Notes: generated from the letters alone by a model not told the origin. DNA of 64,000 bases from an uncultured Acetatifactor sp. (GCA_910584375.1 CAJUAH010000025.1:3090-67089), one strand, 5' to 3'; counted from the stretch's first letter, positions 41,643 through 50,771 are shown. A program made the numbers and translations.

Positions 41643-42083
41643 TTACACGTCACTCTGTAACGGTATGCCATTACCGTCTGTATTTATTTTACCAACCAGG
41701 ATCAGGATACCTTCCACAAAACCCCAGATGGCTGTGGCCATAACAAAAAAGATACCGACAAACACGCAGCAGAGCACATACCCCACCAGAGTGAGTACCA
41801 GCTGAATGACTGCCTTCTGGGTGTAACCCAGATAGAAATTATGTACGCCGAACTGCCCTAAGAATATTCCCAGCAGACCCGCGGCAAGCTTGGATTTGGC
41901 GTTTGCAGGCGGCTGTGTATAACAGGGAACACCGCAGTTTAGACATACGGTCGTCTCGGGCGTTATCGGTTTGCCACAATTGTGGCAGTAGTTGGTGCCC
42001 AGTCCCTTGCCTGCGCCGCATTTCACACACAGCACGGCCTCGTCGGACGCATAGGGCTCCCCGCAATTCTTGCAATAATACAT
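41643..42083 (-). CDS. Zinc-ribbon / TM2-domain membrane protein
   Basis: I start at ATG 42083, which has GGGAGG 6-7 bases upstream; the frame stays open further but without a good site. The first 60 residues hold three paired CxxC knuckles (YYCKNCGEPY, CVKCGAGKG, NYCHNCGK, CLNCGVPC), that is two zinc ribbons. Two or three helices follow, with the TM2 motif GIFLGQFGVHNFYLGYTQKA. TM2 proteins commonly have this arrangement in Firmicutes. Function is unknown; it may sense metal or envelope state. Confidence 0.88.
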   Translation of the reverse strand: MYYCKNCGEPYASDEAVLCVKCGAGKGLGTNYCHNCGKPITPETTVCLNCGVPCYTQPPANAKSKLAAGLLGIFLGQFGVHNFYLGYTQKAVIQLVLTLVGYVLCCVFVGIFFVMATAIWGFVEGILILVGKINTDGNGIPLQSDV

Positions 42084-42112
42084 TTTATACCTCCCGCATA
42101 TATCCCTTTCGC

Positions 42113-42150
42113 AAAAGGAGCGCATCATGAAACATCATGAAATGCGCTCC
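42113..42150 (-). terminator. Terminator of the DUF4870-like gene
   Basis: On the minus strand GGAGCGCAT and ATGCGCTCC (42117-42125/42142-42150) pair with a 16-base loop and are followed by TTTTG. Confidence 0.75.
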
Positions 42151-42176
42151 ACGTTGCTGCTAAAGCAGATGAAATA

Positions 42177-42464
42177 TTACTTTAAGATTTTGATGGCGCC
42201 AATCAGCGGAATCTCTTTTTCCTCTTCCTTGATGGCAGCGACCAGACCGATGATCCAGCACACAAGTAAGAAGATATCGACAAGTCCGAAGATGAAACCG
42301 ACAAAGGGAATAGGAGACAGCGCGCTGCAAATCAACATGCCGATATCCACGATCAATGCCTGATTCAGATGGAACTTAGCCCCCTCCTTGTCACCTGCCA
42401 GAAAGGCGATCAACCAGCCGATTATAGAGATATATGCTACAATACCGGTTGCTTTCTTATCCAT
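42177..42464 (-). CDS. DUF4870-like small membrane protein
   Basis: The 95-residue product has three helices (~5-25, ~35-50 and ~53-78) and the motif KEGAKFHLNQALIVDIGMLI. This is the DUF4870 arrangement (GxxxxFHxxQA). Its role is unknown. It is probably co-regulated with the neighbouring TM2 and DUF2752 proteins, but the terminator downstream separates it from them. Confidence 0.85.
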   Translation of the reverse strand: MDKKATGIVAYISIIGWLIAFLAGDKEGAKFHLNQALIVDIGMLICSALSPIPFVGFIFGLVDIFLLVCWIIGLVAAIKEEEKEIPLIGAIKILK

Positions 42465-42541
42465 AATGAAGACCTCCTATGTATTTATTATAAAACCCAT
42501 TATAATAGAAAAGATTTGTTAATGCAATACATTTTTAAAAA

Positions 42542-43006
42542 TTAATTGGACGAATTGGAATCTCCGATATTTTCTCCCCGCAGCGTCGCCAGGATGATCT
42601 GTACGCGCCTGCAGGCCCGTGAATAATTCTCCCGGGCGTACTCCTCCATGGCCTGGTTGTACTCCTCGTCGTAGGCCTTGTGATAGGAGGATACCGCCTC
42701 GGTCATATACTGTCCCGCCTCGTCGGCCATATCCTCCAGATAGTCGTATTTCTCCGGAAAATCTATGTTGGAAAATTTCATGAACGCGATCTCCAGCTCG
42801 TCCAGACAGTTCAGCAGGTCCGACGTGGCGTAGCGTATACTGTTTTCCTCGGCCTCCACCTGGATAGCGTCGATCCTGGCGCCGATATCGGCGGCGCTAT
42901 CGCAGAATTCGTTGATCTCGCTGTCAAATTTGGCCTGTATGGGGTTTGTGCCGCAGGCGGTCAGCAAAAACAGGCAGACTGCGGCCAGCAGAATATTTTT
43001 TTTCAC
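42542..43006 (-). CDS. Small lipoprotein
   Basis: The 154-residue product has a signal sequence with lipobox LLTACG and a helical, acidic body (SEINEFCDSAADIGARIDAI). It ends in a short polar tail. It is surface-anchored and without a recognised family. It belongs to the minus-strand cluster. A helical fold for protein interaction is likely. Confidence 0.85.
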   Translation of the reverse strand: MKKNILLAAVCLFLLTACGTNPIQAKFDSEINEFCDSAADIGARIDAIQVEAEENSIRYATSDLLNCLDELEIAFMKFSNIDFPEKYDYLEDMADEAGQYMTEAVSSYHKAYDEEYNQAMEEYARENYSRACRRVQIILATLRGENIGDSNSSN

Positions 43007-43151
43007 AGGATATACCTCCCAGACTTTTATACTGAATTCACTTTATCATAACAAGCGGAAGTCTACAACCGTTTGCAACAAAGTTTGCAGAGAAAGTATA
43101 TAGAATATGTATACAATAAGTAAACTATAAATGCTTTTTTGTATTTTATTG

Positions 43152-43180
43152 TTTACATTTAAAGGAACTTAGAATATAAT
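43152..43180 (+). promoter_or_regulatory. Promoter of the nitrilase-like island
   Basis: TTTACA (43152-43157), a 17-bp spacer and TATAAT (43175-43180). The flanks are very AT-rich. Its -10 overlaps the ATG at 43179, so that codon cannot be the translation start. Confidence 0.75.
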
Positions 43181-43208
43181 GGTGCTAAGGAGATCAGGGG
43201 AAGAGAAA

Positions 43209-44729
43209 ATGGGGGAATGTGTTATGCGCAAGCAATACCATAGGGTTTGGGACATTATGGCTGAGATCATAGCGGCGTTATATCGCGCCGGGTATGGTGA
43301 TACAAGAAAAATCGATTCTTTTTTGAGTTGTTGTACACAAACGCGCCGGAAATTGCTTTGTAAGGTGCAACGAATATTAGGTGAAAAAGGTGTTTTTGAG
43401 GGAATTGATGACAGATTTTTGGAGCGTCTGATCAATTTGAGGGGAGAATTGGATGAAAATGAACTGCTGTTGGAAACGTTAATTTATCTGGATAATAAAA
43501 TGGCATTGGAACCGAAGTTTTTTATGGTACATCCGGGCGATGAAGTAAGCGATATGATACAATTAAATAATAATGAAAAACAGACAGGAATTATTATTTT
43601 GCCTAAACTGACATGTAATTGGAGCCGAAAAAGAACCAGCAGAAGAGTAAAAGAAAAGTCTCTGGCATTCGGCATCAATAAAATCCTGAGACACTACTAT
43701 TGCGTCCAGTGTGAAAAACTGGGACAATATAGTCTGCGTCATCATATCGTAAGCAGTATTAAACGATTTGGAGAGGATATGGAACAAATACGGATCGCGG
43801 TCAGTCCTGTAACGGACAGGGATATTCTCAGGTATGAGCGGTATGAGCGAGACGGAAAAGCGCGGATCGGAATAACCGGAGTAGATGCGCAGGGAGATGG
43901 GAAGAGCTGCGATCTACAAAGACGAATGGAAAATATCATCAGGGCGGCAGAAAAACACAAAGCGGATATTCTGATTTTTCCCGAAATGCTTGGGCATGAA
44001 GAGGTAATTGACAGATGTTTATATCAATTGGCTGAAAAATCTGTTGAGGATGTGGACGGAAGAGTGGAACTCGTGCTGTTGCCTACCCAGTGGAAAGCAG
44101 CGGGCATTGGGGATACCCCATGGAAATACGGAAAGAATACCAATAATTTGTATGTTGTTTATGGCAGCAGCGGGTTGTTGAAGGAAAAGCCTGAACCCTC
44201 CTGGATTCAACAGAAGAACACCCCATATACGGAAGAAAGAGAAGAATCCGGCAAGCAGATCAGCGAGGTGGAGGATATCGTCTCGGACAATGTCATTCAC
44301 GTATTGCATATTGAGGGAATTGGCCGCATTACTTTCCCCATTTGCGCAGATCTGTTAAATCCGGATTACCGCCAGATACTGATTCAACAATTAGGCTCAA
44401 CACTGATTCTCTGCCCTTCCTTTTCAAAAGGAACAAATGAGTTTATTCATGCCATTGGACAGGGTGACTCTTTTGGATGTCATATAATATGGTGTAATTC
44501 CTGTGTGACTGCGCATATGCACAGTGAGGAAAAATACAAAAAGGGACTTAAAGAAAATATATGTTGTGCGGGAATATCCGGACAATACCATAACTACAAT
44601 ACGATAAAATCTCAAATAAAGTGTAATGGAGTGTGCGCCAAAGACAGTTGCCTGTTCTATATTGACATACCATTAAAAGGAAACGTGGGGGATAGAAGGC
44701 AACCCATGTGGACACATATAATAGCATAA
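43209..44729 (+). CDS. Nitrilase-fold (CN hydrolase) protein with extra N-terminal region
   Basis: The 506-residue product starts at ATG 43209 (ATG 43224 is an alternative); an earlier ATG at 43179 lies inside the promoter. Residues ~1-190 have no recognised domain and include a helical region (EIIAALYRAGYGDTRKIDSF) and a basic strand. Residues ~190-495 form a nitrilase-like domain: FPEMLGHEE supplies Glu-259, the Lys-rich segment at 325-336 the probable lysine, and TFPICADLLNP the nucleophile Cys-379. The Glu-Lys-Cys triad is that of carbon-nitrogen hydrolases. The last ~50 residues hold several Cys. Base composition is AT-rich against flanking genes. It is the first gene of a three-gene unit. 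Confidence 0.8.
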   Translation: MGECVMRKQYHRVWDIMAEIIAALYRAGYGDTRKIDSFLSCCTQTRRKLLCKVQRILGEKGVFEGIDDRFLERLINLRGELDENELLLETLIYLDNKMALEPKFFMVHPGDEVSDMIQLNNNEKQTGIIILPKLTCNWSRKRTSRRVKEKSLAFGINKILRHYYCVQCEKLGQYSLRHHIVSSIKRFGEDMEQIRIAVSPVTDRDILRYERYERDGKARIGITGVDAQGDGKSCDLQRRMENIIRAAEKHKADILIFPEMLGHEEVIDRCLYQLAEKSVEDVDGRVELVLLPTQWKAAGIGDTPWKYGKNTNNLYVVYGSSGLLKEKPEPSWIQQKNTPYTEEREESGKQISEVEDIVSDNVIHVLHIEGIGRITFPICADLLNPDYRQILIQQLGSTLILCPSFSKGTNEFIHAIGQGDSFGCHIIWCNSCVTAHMHSEEKYKKGLKENICCAGISGQYHNYNTIKSQIKCNGVCAKDSCLFYIDIPLKGNVGDRRQPMWTHIIA

Positions 44730-44750
44730 AGGAGAGATGGAGGTGCAGAT

Positions 44751-45659
44751 ATGAAGAGATTAAACCAATTATTAGGAAAGATCAATCATGTGCTGTTTGC
44801 CGCAGTTTCCAATCAGAAAGCCGAGGAGGTATACGCGCAGACCAGGCAGATTGGCGAAGAAATGTCAAGGGCGTATTCATTGTATGAGAATACGGAATTG
44901 GAAGGCAAGATCAAGCAATACAGGCAATTTACGCAGGCTTTTCGCGATTCATTGGAACCGGCCGAATTGGTAATGTTTTATATGGGGATGTTGGCGGGAT
45001 ATACGGAATGCTTTGGCGGTTTATTCACGGAGCGAAACCAAAGTGATAAACTCAGAGTGAATCCGGCCAAAAGCCAGTATTACAATAAAATCATCCAGAT
45101 TTTATCTCAGAAAGAATATGTACAACATAAGGATCTGGCAGCAGCATTGGGAATCAAAGTCAGTTCTTTGACCAGAATAATGAAGACCATAGAGGAGGAT
45201 GACCAAACCTATATTATTGTTTCTTCTGTAGGGAAATATAAATATTATTGTCTGACAGATGCCGGAAAGAAATATTATGCCCAATATATTAATCAGGAAC
45301 GGTGGAGAAGGCCGGAAGAAGCGATTGAGGAAATGCTTGCAGTTATAAAGAAACGGATAGATACAGACCGGGAAAATCTGCTGATAGGATATGTGTCAAA
45401 ATGCTATCCATATGATTATCATATAGCTAAAAAGATGCAGGCGCTTGAGAACAGTATCAGGAGAAACGTAAAACCTGCGGCAGAACGGGAGTTCTTTACT
45501 CATTGTTTTGAAAAAAATACAGCGAAGAAGCAAGATTGGCAAACAGTCTGTAATTCCTCCATCACTGTGGTGTATCAGGCAATTGAAGAAGGGATGAATA
45601 AAGATACGGACAGCTATAGAATTTTTTCTAAAGGAAACGTGATGGAAATGGCGATATAG
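44751..45659 (+). CDS. Winged-helix protein of the AT-rich island
   Basis: The 302-residue product has a helical N-terminal half (~1-105) with a Met/Gly-rich hydrophobic stretch (AELVMFYMGMLAGYTECFGG). A MarR-like winged helix follows (~110-180): QILSQKEYVQHKDLAAALGI, TRIMKTIEED, KYKYYCLTDAGKKYY. The last ~120 residues are basic and helical. It may regulate the operon or act as a sensor with the nitrilase-like protein. GGAGAGATGGAGG lies ahead of its start, 21 bases after the upstream stop. Confidence 0.8.
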   Translation: MKRLNQLLGKINHVLFAAVSNQKAEEVYAQTRQIGEEMSRAYSLYENTELEGKIKQYRQFTQAFRDSLEPAELVMFYMGMLAGYTECFGGLFTERNQSDKLRVNPAKSQYYNKIIQILSQKEYVQHKDLAAALGIKVSSLTRIMKTIEEDDQTYIIVSSVGKYKYYCLTDAGKKYYAQYINQERWRRPEEAIEEMLAVIKKRIDTDRENLLIGYVSKCYPYDYHIAKKMQALENSIRRNVKPAAEREFFTHCFEKNTAKKQDWQTVCNSSITVVYQAIEEGMNKDTDSYRIFSKGNVMEMAI

Positions 45660-45701
45660 ACATATCATAAATGGTGAGATAATTTTGTATGGGAGTATAA
45701 A

Positions 45702-46364
45702 ATGATGGATTTTAATGATTTATTTGCTGAAATATTTTATGAGAATAATTCTAATGAATACAGAATATGCCAAAAATGTTTTCCCGTTTTGCTGGAAAAA
45801 GATTCTCCAGAGATGTTTGAACAGTTCTTTTATTGGATGGAAGAGTATATATTAAACAACGAAACGCAATTGCAGGATAATGAAAAAGCAAAAATAGAGG
45901 AGGTAAAAAAGAAATATAATATATTTTTAGACGGTATTCTAGAAAAGCTGGTAAAAGAAGATACATGTAAGGAATTGTTTTATGAAAAATTATGGAATTC
46001 CATAAAAAATATGCCTTTGTGTGATGATGAATCAGACAAGGCGGGAATTTTGTATATTTTATGCAGAAACGATCTGATCCCTTACTATAAGGTAGAAGGG
46101 ATAGCTCAGATTGAGAAGGAGGAACTGTGGGAACGGATTGATAGAAATCAAAAAAATATTATTGCGGCCAGAAGCATCATCAGACAGTATGCGATCGTTG
46201 AAGATAGAGTGAGTTGTGCCCTGATGCTATTGAAACTTTTTGAACAATGCAATGATGATACAGATAAAGCGGTTATTATGTCTTATATAATAAGGTTTAT
46301 TGAAATTAATGCGGTAGAGGTAGTGACAAGGCAAATATTAGAAAAAATAAAGGTGAATCATTGA
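45702..46364 (+). CDS. All-helical protein of the AT-rich island
   Basis: The 220-residue product is acidic and Lys/Glu/Ile rich, with helices throughout and no known motif (DFNDLFAEIFYENNSNEYR; EKAKIEEVKKKYN). It resembles HEAT-like or TPR-like scaffolds in amphipathic pattern, but no clear repeat is visible. The poor ribosome site (GGGAG at 45690-45694) is 10 bases from ATG 45702. It closes the island, 70 bases ahead of spoVAF. Confidence 0.7.
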   Translation: MMDFNDLFAEIFYENNSNEYRICQKCFPVLLEKDSPEMFEQFFYWMEEYILNNETQLQDNEKAKIEEVKKKYNIFLDGILEKLVKEDTCKELFYEKLWNSIKNMPLCDDESDKAGILYILCRNDLIPYYKVEGIAQIEKEELWERIDRNQKNIIAARSIIRQYAIVEDRVSCALMLLKLFEQCNDDTDKAVIMSYIIRFIEINAVEVVTRQILEKIKVNH

Positions 46365-46433
46365 TCCACAAAACACATAAAAAATTTCCCTTTCTGGCAC
46401 AATATAAAAAAGCGTATCAGGAAGGGAGTTTTT

Positions 46434-47924
46434 ATGTCGGACAAAAAGGAGAATCAATACAGCGGTCAGTTGTCCGCCGGGACGGGTGGGCAGGAGGGGC
46501 GGGCGGCGGGGGATACCGTCAGCGGCAGCCTGGGGCAGGATAAGTCCTGGCTGGATCAGAAACTGGCCACAGAGAAGAACTTTGACGTGGTGACCCGCGT
46601 CATAGAAGTGGGGGGCCGGGAGGCGGCTCTGTATTTTATCGACGGTTTCTGCAAGGACGATCTGCTGCAGAAACTGTTGCAGTACTTTATGGATATGAAG
46701 GCGGAGGACATGCCCCAGGACGCGTCCGCGCTGTTAAAGAAGAGCATCCCATATATTGAAGTGGATCAGGAAAAAGAGTGGGAAAAGATCGTTTCAAATG
46801 TGCTTTCGGGCGTGTTCGCGCTGCTGATCGACGGCTACCGGGAGGCAGTGCTGATCGACGCCCGCACCTACCCGGCCAGGGGCGTGGAGGAGCCGGAAAA
46901 GGACAAGGTGCTGCGGGGCTCCAAGGACGGATTCGTGGAGACGGTGGTGTTCAACACGGCGCTGATACGGCGCAGAATCCGGGACACGGATCTGCGCATG
47001 GAGATGATGAGCGCGGGCAAGAGCTCCAAGACCGATATCGTGCTGTGCTATATGGACTCCCGGGTGGATCGGGACTTTCTGGAGAAGATCAAGCGCAAGA
47101 TCCAGGATATCCGGGTGGATTCCCTGACCATGAACCAGGAGTCGCTGGCGGAGTGCCTGGTGCCGGGGCGCTGGTGGAACCCCTTTCCCAAGTTTAAGTA
47201 TACCGAGAGGCCGGACACGGCGGCAGCTCAGGTGCTGGAGGGCAATGTGATCCTGCTGGTGGACAATTCCCCTTCGGCTATGATCCTGCCCACCACGATC
47301 TTCGATGTGGTGGAGGAGGCCGACGACTATTATTTTCCTCCCGTCACCGGCACGTACCTGCGGATCACCCGGTTTTTGATCTCGCTCCTCACCTACCTGC
47401 TGACGCCCACTTTTCTGCTGTTGATGCACAACCCGCAGTGGATCCCGGAGGGATTTTCCTTTATCATGCTGCAGGAGCAGCCCAATATCCCGCTGGTCTG
47501 GCAGTTCCTGATCCTGGAGCTGGCCATAGACGGCCTGCGGCTGGCGGCGGTCAATACCCCCAATATGCTCAGTACGCCGCTCAGCGTCATGGCGGCGCTG
47601 GTGCTGGGGGAATTCTCGGTCAACAGCGGCTGGTTCAGCCCCGAGGTTATGTTGTACATGGCCTTTGTGGCCATCGCCAACTACACCCAGGCCAACTATG
47701 AGCTGGGCTATGCGCTGAAATTCATGCGGATCATCACGCTGGTGCTGACGGCGCTGCTGGGCGTATGGGGATACGGGGCAGGCATCCTTCTGGCGGGCGT
47801 ATGTATGTGCTGTAACAAGACCCTGTCCCACCGCAGCTATCTCTATCCGCTGATCCCTCTGAACTGGAGAAAGCTGAAAAGCAGGCTGATACGCAGGCGG
47901 CTGCCGGGAGCCAGGCAAGAGTAA
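46434..47924 (+). CDS. spoVAF: Stage V sporulation protein AF (GerA family)
   Basis: The 496-residue product has an acidic, low-complexity N-terminus (~1-40) and the conserved GerA-type domain, with VVFNTALIRRRIRDTDLRME and VDNSPSAMILPTTIFDVVEE. Five or so membrane helices follow (~310-470). Its overall layout matches SpoVAF, a GerA-like protein of the spore inner membrane; in Bacillus spoVAF is the last gene of the spoVA operon, whereas no other spoVA gene is in view here. AGGAAGGGAG lies before the ATG. The basic tail ends in RRRLPG. Confidence 0.85.
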   Translation: MSDKKENQYSGQLSAGTGGQEGRAAGDTVSGSLGQDKSWLDQKLATEKNFDVVTRVIEVGGREAALYFIDGFCKDDLLQKLLQYFMDMKAEDMPQDASALLKKSIPYIEVDQEKEWEKIVSNVLSGVFALLIDGYREAVLIDARTYPARGVEEPEKDKVLRGSKDGFVETVVFNTALIRRRIRDTDLRMEMMSAGKSSKTDIVLCYMDSRVDRDFLEKIKRKIQDIRVDSLTMNQESLAECLVPGRWWNPFPKFKYTERPDTAAAQVLEGNVILLVDNSPSAMILPTTIFDVVEEADDYYFPPVTGTYLRITRFLISLLTYLLTPTFLLLMHNPQWIPEGFSFIMLQEQPNIPLVWQFLILELAIDGLRLAAVNTPNMLSTPLSVMAALVLGEFSVNSGWFSPEVMLYMAFVAIANYTQANYELGYALKFMRIITLVLTALLGVWGYGAGILLAGVCMCCNKTLSHRSYLYPLIPLNWRKLKSRLIRRRLPGARQE

Positions 47925-47966
47925 AGCGGAGAATCGGATGAAAAAATTCTGTATAATAAAATTCGA

Positions 47967-48008
47967 TATGCCCTATTCCCTTTTGGCAGGGAGTAGGGTA
48001 TACTTTTT
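47967..48008 (+). terminator. Terminator after spoVAF
   Basis: A 14-bp stem (47967-47980 with 47989-48002) centred on CCCTATTCCC and GGGAGTAGGG is followed by CTTTTT. Confidence 0.85.
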
Positions 48009-48091
48009 GAGTGGCATTTTATGCCTGTCAGGATAAAACAGGGAAAAAAGTATAGCGGTAATACAGTAGAGGAAAGGACAGGAAATACTAT

Positions 48092-49795
48092 ATGGCACAT
48101 GAAATCAAGACAACTGTGCAGCAGATCGACGCCCGCCCTGGGCAGCGTCTGCTGGCAGTCAGCGACATACACGGACATCCTGACCGCCTGGCGCAGCTGT
48201 TGCGACAGATGGACTACGGCGGGGACGACATACTGATCCTGGTGGGGGATCTGATCGAAAAGGGTCCGGAGAGCCTGCGGACGGTGCAGTATGTGATGGA
48301 TCTGTGCAGACAGAGCCCGGTGTACGTGTCCATGGGCAATGTGGATCTGGGGCGGCTGCAAAAGGTGGACGACGACTCGCCGGAGGGCGTGGAGGACTGG
48401 GCCGGTTTTTTGAACTGGGCGCAGAACGCATGGGGCGGGAGCCTGTACCACGACATGCTGGCGGATATGGGCGTCCCTATAGAGCAGGTGACGGGGGAGC
48501 GGGCCGCCGGATACCGCAGCCGCATGCTGGAGCGGTTTCATGAGGAACTGGAATTTCTCTGGAGCAGGCCCACCATCCTGACGGCGGGGAGATATATCTT
48601 TGTCCACGGAGGCATCCCCACCGAAGATCTGGAAACTTTGCTGGGAACAGATCCGCAGCCTTATCTGAAAAATGACGATTACTGGAATCGGGACGTGGGT
48701 TTCACGGAGCATACGGTGGTGGTGGGACATTGGCCTACCTGCCTGTACCGGACGGACAGGGAGGACGTGAGCCCGGTCTTTGACGCAGAGCGGCAGATCC
48801 TGTGCATAGACGGAGGCAACGGTCTGAAACGCTCCGGACAGCTCAACGGGATCCTCATTCCCCACTGTCAGGCCCCCATGGAGGAGATCGGCTGGACAGG
48901 CTACGACGGTTCCCGGCAGATACAGGCTCTGGAGCGGCAAAAAGGGCAGGCGCCTTCGGTTCATATCCAGTATTTTGACAGTCTGGTGGACTGTCTGGAA
49001 CAAAAGGGGGACATGGCGCTGTGTCGGCAGGTATCCACAGGGAAGACCTTTGAGGGGCCGGTGGGCTGGACTTACCGGGACGGAGAGGGAAGAGAGCATT
49101 TCGACGACTATACGGATATGACGCTGGAGGTGTCGCCGGGAGAGACGTTGGGGGTGATCCTTGAGACGGACGCGGGATATTACTGCAAAAAAAACGGCCT
49201 GATCGGCTGGTACAGGGGAGCGGCCCGGCCTGCGGAGCGGGATCTGATCCTGCGGCCCGGCTCTCCGCCGAAAGGGGAGCGTCACCGCCGGGAGCGGGAA
49301 TGGGCAGTGTATGAACTGCTGGAACGGCTGGGAATCGACTTTCAGCGGATCGACCATGTCCAGGCGGACACCATGGAGGCCTGTCTTGAGGTGGACGCGG
49401 CGTTGCAGGGGGCGGTGATCTGTAAAAATCTGTTTCTGTGCAACCGCCAGCGGACGGGCTTTTATCTGCTGATGATGCCCGGGGACAAGGTGTTCAAAAC
49501 AAAGGAACTGTCCGCCCAGATCGGCAGTTCCCGGCTGTCCTTTGCCGAGGCCGTCTACATGGAAGATCTGCTGCATATCAGCCCCGGCAGCGTCAGCGTT
49601 ATGGGTCTGATGAACGATACCGGGGGAAGAGTGCAGCTATTGATAGACAGGGATGTGCTGAAAGGCGAATATTTTGGCTGCCATCCCTGTGTGAACACTT
49701 CCAGCATCCGCCTGCGGATGGAGGACTTGCTGCAAAGATTCCTGCCCGCTGTGGGGCATGAGCCGCTGTTTGTAGAGCTGACGGGAACGGAGTGA
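48092..49795 (+). CDS. Metallophosphatase fused to a ProX/YbaK-type tRNA-editing domain
   Basis: The 567-residue product opens with a calcineurin-like phosphatase domain (~17-270): SDIHGHPDR, GDLIEKGPES, SMGNVDLG, FVHGG, VVGHWP, all metal ligands of the family. The middle (~280-395) is a Trp/Gly-rich region without a known motif. Residues ~400-567 are a ProX/YbaK deacylase (EWAVYELLERLGIDFQRIDH, LFLCNRQRTGFYLLMMPGDK, SFAEAVYMEDLLHISPGSVS, CHPCVNTSSIRL). ProX-type proteins hydrolyse mischarged alanyl-tRNA(Pro). No stop separates the parts, so this is a real fusion of a phosphatase and a tRNA-proofreading domain. Confidence 0.88.
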   Translation: MAHEIKTTVQQIDARPGQRLLAVSDIHGHPDRLAQLLRQMDYGGDDILILVGDLIEKGPESLRTVQYVMDLCRQSPVYVSMGNVDLGRLQKVDDDSPEGVEDWAGFLNWAQNAWGGSLYHDMLADMGVPIEQVTGERAAGYRSRMLERFHEELEFLWSRPTILTAGRYIFVHGGIPTEDLETLLGTDPQPYLKNDDYWNRDVGFTEHTVVVGHWPTCLYRTDREDVSPVFDAERQILCIDGGNGLKRSGQLNGILIPHCQAPMEEIGWTGYDGSRQIQALERQKGQAPSVHIQYFDSLVDCLEQKGDMALCRQVSTGKTFEGPVGWTYRDGEGREHFDDYTDMTLEVSPGETLGVILETDAGYYCKKNGLIGWYRGAARPAERDLILRPGSPPKGERHRREREWAVYELLERLGIDFQRIDHVQADTMEACLEVDAALQGAVICKNLFLCNRQRTGFYLLMMPGDKVFKTKELSAQIGSSRLSFAEAVYMEDLLHISPGSVSVMGLMNDTGGRVQLLIDRDVLKGEYFGCHPCVNTSSIRLRMEDLLQRFLPAVGHEPLFVELTGTE

Positions 49796-49901
49796 GATCA
49801 TGCGCAAGGCCGTTTTCCGGGAGGGATGATGTGCGGCCAGGCAGGACATATGGCGGGGGTCGGCACAGACCGGGCCCCGCCGGGAAACGGAGGAGACGGA
49901 G

Positions 49902-50594
49902 ATGAAAATGGTCATATGCGACGACAGCGCCGAGGATATCGCCTATGTCACCGGTCTGATCGGGTCGTGGAAAAAGCAGACCGGGACGGCGGTGGAGCTG
50001 CTCTCCTTTCCCTCGGCGGAGGCGCTGCTTTTTGCATGGGAGGAAAACCGGGACATGGATATCCTGCTGCTGGATATCGAGATGGGAGAGATGAGCGGTC
50101 TGGAGCTGGCCAGACGCCTGCGCCAGTATGGGGCCGGGATGCAGATCGTCTTTCTCACCGGATATATGGAATATATCGCCGAGGGTTATGATGTGGAGGC
50201 GCTGCACTACCTGTTAAAGCCAGTGACCCAGGAACGGCTCAGCCAGGTGCTGAACCGGGCCGCAGAACGGATCGGTACCCGGGAGCGGATGCTGCGGCTG
50301 GAGCTGGCAGACGGTGTGGCGCGGCTGCCCCTGCATGAGATCCGGTATCTGGAGGTATTGCGCAACTACACCACCGTCCACGGGCAGGAGGACTACAGTG
50401 TCAAACGCTGCCTGCACGATCTGGAGGAGGAGTTGGACGACAGCTTTTATCGGATTCACCGCTCTTTTATCGTGAATCTGCGCTTTGTCAGGCGAGTTAC
50501 CCGCACGGAGGTGACGCTGAAGGACGGTTCTGTGCTGCCCTTGGCCAGGGGGCGCTACGAGGGCTTGAACCGGGCGCTGATCGCCTGCTTTTAG
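49902..50594 (+). CDS. LytTR-family response regulator
   Basis: The 230-residue product has a receiver domain (1-120: ICDDSAEDIAYVTGLIGSW, phospho-acceptor in DILLLDIEMGEMSG, TGYMEYIAEGYDVEALHYLL) and a C-terminal LytTR DNA-binding domain (~135-230: EIRYLEVLRNYTTVHGQEDY, FYRIHRSFIVNL). These AgrA-like proteins act with GHKL kinases. The soluble kinase gene at 51918 is the obvious partner, though an Xre gene lies between. GGAGGAGACGGAG precedes the ATG. Confidence 0.93.
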   Translation: MKMVICDDSAEDIAYVTGLIGSWKKQTGTAVELLSFPSAEALLFAWEENRDMDILLLDIEMGEMSGLELARRLRQYGAGMQIVFLTGYMEYIAEGYDVEALHYLLKPVTQERLSQVLNRAAERIGTRERMLRLELADGVARLPLHEIRYLEVLRNYTTVHGQEDYSVKRCLHDLEEELDDSFYRIHRSFIVNLRFVRRVTRTEVTLKDGSVLPLARGRYEGLNRALIACF

Positions 50595-50648
50595 AACGGA
50601 CTTTCCTGACGGTTAAGAAAATCTTCTCTGAGGTTTACTTCCCCTCCA

Positions 50649-50677
50649 TTGCGACAGGAGGGACAATTCTCTATACT
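50649..50677 (+). promoter_or_regulatory. Promoter between LytTR and Xre genes
   Basis: TTGCGA (50649-50654), a 17-bp spacer and TATACT (50672-50677). It lies 95 bases ahead of ATG 50772, so the Xre gene and those after it can be transcribed apart from the LytTR gene. Confidence 0.6.
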
Positions 50678-50771
50678 GTACTTAGGCGCTTACGCCGAAA
50701 ATGGCGGGATCGTCCGGCCTGTTATCCGCGGGAAAAGCGCTCACGAATCAGAAAGGCGGAGGTAAGGGAAG

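Noticed and set aside
43179..43208. N-terminal extension of the nitrilase-like protein from ATG 43179
   Set aside because: That codon overlaps the -10 box of the promoter, so it lies upstream of the transcript start.
47843..49576. 577-codon minus-strand frame opposite the phosphatase-ProX gene
   Set aside because: Its sequence is His/Arg/Pro/Leu rich without motifs, whereas the + strand frame has two clear catalytic domains.
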